Source: an uncultured Bacteroidota bacterium (GTDB taxonomy: Bacteria > Bacteroidota > Bacteroidia > Chitinophagales > Chitinophagaceae). From it: a DNA stretch of 5,061 nt. The stretch covers positions 1-5,061 of the forward strand of contig CAMLEX010000430.1 of the NCBI GenBank assembly GCA_946479055.1, read 5' to 3'. A program made the translations under genes and the position numbers. Positions 1 to 5,061 of the stretch are shown piece after piece. The number at the start of each line of letters is the position of its first letter. Positions within the stretch are counted from its first letter, which is position 1. The notes beneath the pieces were generated by a model that searched no databases, had not been told where the DNA came from, and saw nothing but the letters and a program-made list of their open reading frames with translations.

Positions 1-626
1 ATATACACTTCTTTGTCCATATTCCAGTATACAAACTGGTATATGTTAAACCCCTTACCATTGGCTCCAAACCAATCATTAAGAATTCCTACAGAAGAAT
101 CGGCTGGCCATGGCTTACTGAACAAATTAATGTCTCCATCAACCAGGGCATGACTCCCGCCGTTTGGATCGGGAGTTCCTCCACCGGCTAAATTCTGACC
201 AACACCAGACCAATACTGTGATTGGTTGTAAGCCCAGTCATTGAAGTTGTTATTGGTATTGGATGCAGCTCTGCCCAGTAACTGAAAGGCAAACATGCCC
301 TGCATGTTGGGAAAGTTGGTATTAATTTTTTGTGCCAGTGCATCCCAATCATTACTATAAACATTATTATACCAGTCGGGATGAACATCAATTTTTGCAC
401 GCCAGTTGTAAGCTGATGCGTTATTACCTCCGTTCATCCGGGAAAAGCGCAACCCGGCATCTTTATAAAATTGCACAGGTTTGTCAAAGCCTTCATTCTT
501 TCCATATATGTATGGTGAAATCAGGCGTTTGTTTTGGGTTGCATTAACTGAAATAGTTACATTTTGTGCAATGGCAGTATAAAGTGTGATGTGGCACAAC
601 AACAGCAAGATGATTTTTCTACTCAT
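1..626 (-). CDS. GH44-type endo-beta-1,4-glucanase/xyloglucanase, N-terminal part (runs off left edge)
   Basis: The frame is open from the ATG at 624-626 to the window edge, giving 208 codons with no stop; the C-terminal part lies outside. Residues 1-20 form a Sec signal peptide (Ser-Arg-Lys, a Leu-rich core, then A-I-A before Gln21) with no lipobox Cys, so the protein is exported. The mature part opens with a beta-strand and ISPYIYGKNEG, followed by FKDAG-like FYKDAGLRFSRMNGGNN (residues 53-69), SAYNWR, HPDWYNNVY, GMFAFQLLGRAA, NNNFNDWAYN and GILNDWFGANG. I recognise this layout from Bacteroidota GH44-type proteins, a clan GH-A (beta/alpha)8 family that cleaves beta-1,4-glucan, xyloglucan or related polymers. 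The visible part ends at YWNMDKEVY (residues 200-208), where the family normally has D-N-E-P with the acid/base Glu; here it is D-K-E-V, with Glu206 at bases 9-11. The nucleophile and any C-terminal sorting domain are not visible. The gene lies 136 bases downstream of the GH39 gene on the same strand. The family call comes from memory of motifs, not from a search; the exact substrate is unknown. Confidence 0.8.
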   Translation of the reverse strand, partial: MSRKIILLLLCHITLYTAIAQNVTISVNATQNKRLISPYIYGKNEGFDKPVQFYKDAGLRFSRMNGGNNASAYNWRAKIDVHPDWYNNVYSNDWDALAQKINTNFPNMQGMFAFQLLGRAASNTNNNFNDWAYNQSQYWSGVGQNLAGGGTPDPNGGSHALVDGDINLFSKPWPADSSVGILNDWFGANGKGFNIYQFVYWNMDKEVY

Positions 627-762
627 TAGTTTTGTTTTTTATAGTGTTTACAATCGGATTACCAGTTTATTTTCATAGGGTAGGTAGATGTGAGCACACT
701 TTTTATCGAAAAGTTTTATATACCATCAAATTGGAACGGTGTAGTTTAATAGGCGATATCAT
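627..762. other. GH39-GH44 intergenic gap, no clear signal
   Basis: This 136-base gap lies between the GH39 stop (TAA at 763-765) and the GH44-type start. On the minus strand there is a TTTG near 730 but no TAnnTTTG at a suitable distance, so I do not call a promoter. The leader just before the ATG is A-rich (AAAAAACAAAACTA) and has no Shine-Dalgarno motif, which is normal for Bacteroidota. No open frame of note lies within it. Confidence 0.6.
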
Positions 763-2355
763 TTAAAGTTTGATAATATTCAAAAAGAAAACATCGTTCT
801 CACGAATGTCCAGGTCTTTTAAAAACGGAATTCCATCTTTTACGGTAATGATTTCTTTTAAAAACGGTGAACCATCATTTTGCTTTTTGATTTGCTCCAC
901 CTGTTGCTTTGTAAGTTGAGAAGGCCTTCCCATAGACAGGTAAGTGGAGTAAGCATCATTGCTGCGATAACCAACTTTATAGACTTCCAGCGCATAATTG
1001 CCATTGGGAACATTTGCAATGTTGATCTTTAATTTTCCTTTTGATTTTGCAGGAAGGTCACGGATATAATATTGTTGGTTATTGGTAGAATCGGGAAGTG
1101 TGTAAGTATAATCCCAAATCAATGCCTGCATGTTTCCGGATGAATCTTTACAAACCCAGGAAGCAGCATCTTTATTTACCAGTTCAATATTTCCCAAACG
1201 GTTTAAAAACTGGTATGAATAGAATACTGACTTATTAATGCCTTGTGTATTCAACATTCCAAAACCTCCGTGGAAAGGTGTAAATCTTGGTCCCGGCTCT
1301 TCAAAAACATCCGTAAATACCCAATACGACATGGAGTTGGCTGCATTTCCTACCTGCTTCATCTTTTGCAACACATACGCTGCTTCATGATAGCTATCAT
1401 GGATAGGATCAGCGGGAGTATAAGAGGCACTCCATTCAGTGTAATGCAACTCCAGGTTGGGCATTGGCGATGTCGCAATCTCCTTTCTTGATTGAAGCAC
1501 ATCACCGCTAAGACTCATTGGGTTTTTATCGAGTACTGTACCTCCTTGTCCGTATTCATCCAGGAACCCTTGCCCCACGCCATAAGCATGAGTGCTTACA
1601 AAGTCTATGGGCACATTATTTTTACGGCAATATTCAATCATTTCGGGTTCCCAGGCTGCTCCGGCAGTGCCGGGACCGCCAACCCGGTATTCTTTATTTA
1701 CATTTTTAATTGCCTGGGCTGAGTACTTATATAATTTAAAATAATCTTCCTGTGTTCCTGTCCAAAAACCGGGAGAAAGATTGGGTTCATTCCAAACTTC
1801 AAAATACCAGGTCTTTACTTCTTCGGCGCCATAACGTTCCGTAAAATGTTCTGTAAGATTTTTTATTAAGCCCGCCCATTTTTCATAATTTTTTGGTGGA
1901 GTTACATTTCCTCTCCACCAAAAAATTGTTTGAGGTCCACTTGCCAATGCCCCGGGCATAAAACCCAATTCAACAAACGGCTTCATTCCGATGCTGTGCA
2001 AAAAATCAAACAAAGCATCTACATACATATAGTTGTATTCAGGATTTCCTTTGCTGTCTTCTTTATAAACAGCCATATCATCTGTTAGAAGACCATGCAT
2101 GCGGATGTATTTAAAACCACATTCTTTTTTTACGTAAGCCAATTGTTGCTGCCAGTCGGCTCTCAATCCTTCATTAGCCCTGCCAGCTCCAACGCATTCT
2201 TTGAACATAGTATTGAGGTGTCCGGCAGTTTTGCTGAAATCTATATTTATTATTCGCTCCCGGATAGCAGGTTTATTGTTTTTTGAACTTTGCCCCAGCA
2301 CTTGAATCGAAATAAAAGAAAGTAAGAACGCCGATAAGAAAATATTTTTTTTCAT
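763..2355 (-). CDS. Exported GH39 glycosidase, beta-xylosidase type
   Basis: This is a complete 530-residue protein, close to the roughly 500 residues usual for GH39 beta-xylosidases. Numbering from the ATG at 2353-2355, residues 1-21 are a classic signal peptide (MKKNIFLSAFLL..., ending V-L-G before Gln22), without a lipobox. A (beta/alpha)8 domain spans about residues 35-390. It contains YIRMHG (83-88), FEVWNEPNLSPGFW (185-198) with acid/base Glu190 (bases 1786-1788), STHAYG (254-259), and HYTEWSASYTP (304-314) with nucleophile Glu307 (bases 1435-1437). A beta-sandwich follows to the C terminus (RENDVFFLNI). Both catalytic residues and their surroundings are intact, so it should be an active retaining exo-glycosidase. 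Beta-D-xylosidase is the commonest GH39 activity, but the family also includes alpha-L-iduronidase and other exo-activities, so the substrate is not settled. An in-frame ATG at 2416-2418 would add 21 residues (ILRMVDSWNV... with two Cys). I prefer 2355 because it puts a normal short n-region before the signal core. Its location is likely periplasmic, between GH2 and GH44 genes on the same strand. Confidence 0.93.
   Translation of the reverse strand: MKKNIFLSAFLLSFISIQVLGQSSKNNKPAIRERIINIDFSKTAGHLNTMFKECVGAGRANEGLRADWQQQLAYVKKECGFKYIRMHGLLTDDMAVYKEDSKGNPEYNYMYVDALFDFLHSIGMKPFVELGFMPGALASGPQTIFWWRGNVTPPKNYEKWAGLIKNLTEHFTERYGAEEVKTWYFEVWNEPNLSPGFWTGTQEDYFKLYKYSAQAIKNVNKEYRVGGPGTAGAAWEPEMIEYCRKNNVPIDFVSTHAYGVGQGFLDEYGQGGTVLDKNPMSLSGDVLQSRKEIATSPMPNLELHYTEWSASYTPADPIHDSYHEAAYVLQKMKQVGNAANSMSYWVFTDVFEEPGPRFTPFHGGFGMLNTQGINKSVFYSYQFLNRLGNIELVNKDAASWVCKDSSGNMQALIWDYTYTLPDSTNNQQYYIRDLPAKSKGKLKINIANVPNGNYALEVYKVGYRSNDAYSTYLSMGRPSQLTKQQVEQIKKQNDGSPFLKEIITVKDGIPFLKDLDIRENDVFFLNIIKL
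799..876 (-). repeat. Tandem 13-residue repeat near the GH39 C terminus
   Basis: Two adjacent 39-base units in the GH39 frame (838-876 and 799-837) encode DGSPFLKEIITVK and DGIPFLKDLDIRE. At the DNA level both hold the identical 14-mer TCTTTTAAAAACGG (plus strand, 854-867 and 815-828), exactly 39 bases apart. This could be a small in-frame duplication or convergence of two neighbouring beta-strands in the C-terminal sandwich. It does not break the frame or touch the catalytic domain. Confidence 0.6.
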
Positions 2356-2582
2356 TAAAAAAAATTTACAGTTACACAAAACATTCCAGCTATCAACCAT
2401 TCTTAAAATCTTTTTCATGTGTTAATTTTTATTGTTTTTTGGCCACATGTAATTCACCAAAAAAATTTTCTTCGCGGTTGGTATAAATTGCTCGAAAATT
2501 TTTATGGCTCATTTCATCTTTATGTCTTTTATCGTTTTAAAAAATAATACTTCAGCTATGATAAACAGCCAGCGCATCCTAC
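2356..2582. other. GH2-GH39 intergenic gap, no clear signal
   Basis: This 227-base AT-rich gap separates the GH2 stop (TAA at 2583-2585) from the preferred GH39 start. Scanning the minus strand for the Bacteroidota promoter elements (TAnnTTTG with an upstream TTTG) gave no match. No GC-rich hairpin followed by a T run was seen after the GH2 stop. The part from 2356 to 2418 is also open in the GH39 frame and would be coding if the upstream ATG at 2416-2418 is used. No separate small gene is supported. Confidence 0.6.
2461..2503. repeat. AT-rich 10-bp inverted repeat in the GH2-GH39 gap
   Basis: AAAAATTTTC at 2461-2470 is the exact reverse complement of GAAAATTTTT at 2494-2503, with a 23-base spacer. 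In the minus-strand transcript the second arm (2461-2470) ends in a short U run, so a weak hairpin upstream of the GH39 leader is possible. Only one of the ten pairs is G-C and each arm is itself nearly palindromic, so this may be chance in AT-rich sequence. It is too weak to be called a terminator. Confidence 0.25.
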
Positions 2583-5061
2583 TTATTTTTTTGTGTTGAC
2601 GATGATAGTTGCCGGTGCCAAACCATTTGCACTGGCGGTCAGTTGTAGCTGACCGGCTTTAGTATTGGCCTGCAACACTGCAAGGCAAAGACCATTGAAT
2701 GCACGCCGGTCATTTGATTTAAAAGAAGTAAGGTCTGTTTGCCAGCCATTATCAGTTCCTGCAATAAAACCTTCGCCTTTTACAGAAAATTTGACAAGGT
2801 TACCGGCATCGGAAACGAGATTGTCTTCTTTATCAACAATTTTTGCTGTTACAAACGAAAGGTCTTCTCCATTGGCGGCAATAGTATTTCTATCGGCAGT
2901 TAAAATAATTTTTGCCGGGGCGCCCGCTGTTTTTATTTCCTTTACCAGCACAACCTTCCCTTTTTTTCTTGTCACTGCTTTCACTGTTCCCGGTTCATAC
3001 TTTACCCGCCACATCACATGCAGTTCATCACCCGCTTTCTTTTTTATGCCCTGCGATTTTCCGTTTATAAATAATTCTGCTTCGTCCGCATTGTTGTAGT
3101 AAGCCCACATATCAATAGTTTGTCCTTCTTTCCAATTCCAGTGAGGAAAGAGATGAAGCATGCTCTTTTTTGTAAACACACTCTGATAGAGATAATATGC
3201 ATCCTTAGGAAATCCAGCGAGGTCTACAATGCCAAAATAAGAACTGCGTGCCGGCCAGGGATAAGGTGTGGGTTCACCGATATAGTCGAAGCCTGTCCAG
3301 ATGTACATGCCGCTTACATTATCATTCTTCAAAAGCGTTTTGATGTTTTCGATATGAGTGCTACCCCATGGCGCTGTACAATTTTCGTATGCTGAACATG
3401 TCCAGTCAGGATTTGCATTTTCCACTGGCAGATCCCAACGTTTGGGCCATAGTCGCATACTGTCCGACGGCATATCATAATGCCCTCTTGATTGCAATGC
3501 AGATACGGATTCGGTAATAATAAATGGCTTTTTCCCCCAGTGAGATTGAACATTATCGGCCGACCATTTTTTGTGATTGTAGTTGTAACCGATTAAATCC
3601 GTCACATCCGATTGCAATAATCGGTTCCAGGGATTTGTTTCGTTATTGGCGGTGACCGTCGGCCTGTTGTCCAATTTTTTAACGGTGTTGTGCAATTCAG
3701 TTATGAGATTTTTTATTGCTGGTAAATCTGCTTCGCTTCCCCACTGTTCCTGAATTTCATTGCCAACACTCCACATAAAAACAGAAGGATGATTTCTGTC
3801 GCGAAGTACGTGGTCTGTCAAATCCTGTTCATGCCATTTGTCAAAGTCGAGACCGTAGTCATATTTATTCTTTCCTTTTTTCCACATATCAAATGCTTCA
3901 TCCATAACAATAAAACCCATTTTATCGCATAGATCGAGCAGTTCAGGCGCCGGAGGATTGTGTGAGGTACGAATGCCATTAATGCCCATGCCTTTTAATA
4001 TTTGCAATTGCCGCTCCAATGTTCTTGTGTTAATGGCCGTTCCAAGACAACCGAGATCATGATGATTGCACACACCAATAATTTTTACTTGTTTATCATT
4101 TAAGGAAAACCCTTTATCCGCATCAAAGCGGAAAGTTCTTATCCCGAAAGCTGTAGTGTATTCATCAACAACCTTTCCGCCAGAAATGATTTGAGTGACT
4201 GCCTTATACAGGTATGGGTTTTCAATACTCCATAATTGTGGGTTGACAATAGAGATTTCCATAGCAGTTTTTAACGGTGCGTCATATGGTTCCGGTGAAT
4301 TGGTACTGTCAGTAAGGTTTGTACGTTTGCGGGTATCCAGTCCGATGTATATAAGAGGTTTGTCCTGGCTGGCAACTAATTTATTTTCTTTATTGTAAAT
4401 GAGATTTCTTACAGTGTATTCCGACTTTATCGCGTCTCTTACGCTTGTTGTAATATTTACTTTAGCGCTTGCCGGATTGCGAAGAGATGCTGTAATATAA
4501 GTGCCCCATTTGTCTACGTATATGCGCCCTGTTTTCACTAACCATACATTGCGATAAATACCACTCCCGCTATACCACCGGCTGTTGGGTTGCTGGCTAT
4601 TGTCCACTTTTACCGCGATCACATTTTTTGCTTTTCCGAATTTCAAAAAAGGAGTGAGATCATAGCGGAATGAAATATAGCCATTAGGTCTTACACCCAA
4701 TGAATGTCCATTTATAAATACTTCGCTGTTTCGGTACACTCCATCAAAATCAATGAAAATATTTTTTGATTTATCTGCTTCAGTCAGTGTAAATGTTTTT
4801 CTGTACCAGCCCATACCACCCCTTAATGCGCCGCCGCCGGTACCCGTAGGACTTGTACTGTCAAAAGGAAATTCAATACTCCAGTCGTGTGGAAGATTCA
4901 GGCTACGCCATGCTGCATCATTAAATGAAGTGGCAATTGCAGCCGGCTCATCGCCTAAAAAAAATTTCCAATCACTATTAAACTTAATTGTTGTTCTGGA
5001 TTGCGCATTGGCGGTAGCGATTGCTGCCGCTGCAATAGTTATAAAAAAAATACCAATAAAC
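2583..5061 (-). CDS. Exported GH2 beta-galactosidase-type enzyme (N-terminal codons beyond right edge)
   Basis: 825 codons are visible and the frame is still open at 5061. The first in-window Met, at 4812-4814, is internal: the 82 codons before it encode a signal-peptide core (IAAAAIATANA, cleaved before Gln20, visible numbering) and conserved GH2 N-terminal sequence (FNSDWKFFLGDEP, LPHDWSIEFPF). The start codon is probably only a few codons outside. Domains in visible numbering: sugar-binding jelly roll about 25-180 (GSGIYRNVWL 165-174); Ig-like domain about 182-312; (beta/alpha)8 catalytic domain about 317-625 with GVCNHHDLGCLG (329-340), RTSHNPP, MDEAFDMW, MWSVGNE with acid/base Glu435 (bases 3756-3758), IITESVSALQSRG with nucleophile Glu517 (bases 3510-3512), and YIWTGFDYIGEP; then a beta-domain about 640-710 of the kind that follows the barrel in Bacteroidota GH2 enzymes; and a final Ig/Big-like domain about 715-822. 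Both catalytic Glu are present, so it should be active. Beta-galactosidase is the likely role, removing terminal beta-galactosyl units from hemicellulose side chains; other GH2 activities (glucuronidase, mannosidase) are less likely but not excluded. It is first of the three genes in transcription order. Confidence 0.93.
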   Translation of the reverse strand, partial: FIGIFFITIAAAAIATANAQSRTTIKFNSDWKFFLGDEPAAIATSFNDAAWRSLNLPHDWSIEFPFDSTSPTGTGGGALRGGMGWYRKTFTLTEADKSKNIFIDFDGVYRNSEVFINGHSLGVRPNGYISFRYDLTPFLKFGKAKNVIAVKVDNSQQPNSRWYSGSGIYRNVWLVKTGRIYVDKWGTYITASLRNPASAKVNITTSVRDAIKSEYTVRNLIYNKENKLVASQDKPLIYIGLDTRKRTNLTDSTNSPEPYDAPLKTAMEISIVNPQLWSIENPYLYKAVTQIISGGKVVDEYTTAFGIRTFRFDADKGFSLNDKQVKIIGVCNHHDLGCLGTAINTRTLERQLQILKGMGINGIRTSHNPPAPELLDLCDKMGFIVMDEAFDMWKKGKNKYDYGLDFDKWHEQDLTDHVLRDRNHPSVFMWSVGNEIQEQWGSEADLPAIKNLITELHNTVKKLDNRPTVTANNETNPWNRLLQSDVTDLIGYNYNHKKWSADNVQSHWGKKPFIITESVSALQSRGHYDMPSDSMRLWPKRWDLPVENANPDWTCSAYENCTAPWGSTHIENIKTLLKNDNVSGMYIWTGFDYIGEPTPYPWPARSSYFGIVDLAGFPKDAYYLYQSVFTKKSMLHLFPHWNWKEGQTIDMWAYYNNADEAELFINGKSQGIKKKAGDELHVMWRVKYEPGTVKAVTRKKGKVVLVKEIKTAGAPAKIILTADRNTIAANGEDLSFVTAKIVDKEDNLVSDAGNLVKFSVKGEGFIAGTDNGWQTDLTSFKSNDRRAFNGLCLAVLQANTKAGQLQLTASANGLAPATIIVNTKK

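Noticed and set aside
188..400. 70-codon minus-strand open frame
   Set aside because: It is an out-of-frame shadow of the GH44-type gene, whose own frame carries a signal peptide and conserved family motifs.
698..714. Hairpin ACTTTT-TATCG-AAAAGT in the GH39-GH44 gap as a terminator
   Set aside because: The stem is only 6 bp with one G-C pair and is not followed by a clear U run in the minus-strand transcript.
1243..1722. Several plus-strand open frames opposite the GH39 gene
   Set aside because: They mirror the catalytic domain of GH39 on the other strand, overlap each other and show no protein-like features.
2419..2582. Small RNA, riboswitch or small ORF between GH2 and GH39
   Set aside because: Only low-complexity AT-rich sequence and one weak inverted repeat are visible; the one internal ATG near 2517 hits a stop after two codons.
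2665..3099. 144-codon open frame on the plus strand
   Set aside because: It lies wholly antisense to the GH2 C-terminal coding region, which has clear domain homology; the translation has no recognisable domain or start signal.
3329..3553. 74-codon minus-strand frame inside the GH2 gene, considered as a sign of a frameshift
   Set aside because: The main GH2 frame is continuous through this stretch and carries the nucleophile motif, so this is a chance overlapping frame.

Overview
The window looks like a stretch of a Bacteroidota genome (phylum-level call; a soil or plant-litter Chitinophagaceae-like organism is a guess). It is AT-rich with A/T-rich gene leaders and shows no Shine-Dalgarno motifs. 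The signal peptides end in A-x-A or V-x-G followed by Gln, which is common in this phylum. The protein sequences are of the kind found in its polysaccharide-degradation loci.

All real genes lie on the minus strand. In transcription order, from right to left, they are: (1) a GH2 beta-galactosidase-type enzyme, 2583-5061, whose first few codons lie beyond the right edge; (2) a complete GH39 beta-xylosidase-type enzyme, 763-2355; (3) the N-terminal 208 residues of a GH44-type endo-glucanase/xyloglucanase, 1-626, which continues past the left edge. The gaps are 227 and 136 bases. I found no convincing promoter (TTTG / TAnnTTTG) or terminator in either gap, so a single transcript is plausible but not shown.

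All three proteins carry Sec signal peptides without a lipobox, so they act outside the cytoplasm. Together they make a coherent hemicellulose kit: an endo-acting enzyme that would cut a beta-1,4-glucan or xyloglucan backbone, and two exo-acting enzymes that would remove galactosyl and xylosyl/arabinosyl-type residues. Galactosylated xyloglucan is the most natural single substrate, but this is inferred from family membership and neighbourhood only. No SusC/SusD pair, regulator or transporter is visible here.

I see no mobile element, CRISPR array, RNA gene or plainly novel system. The observation most worth a second look is at the left edge, where the expected Asp-Asn-Glu-Pro acid/base motif of the GH44-type protein reads Asp-Lys-Glu-Val.
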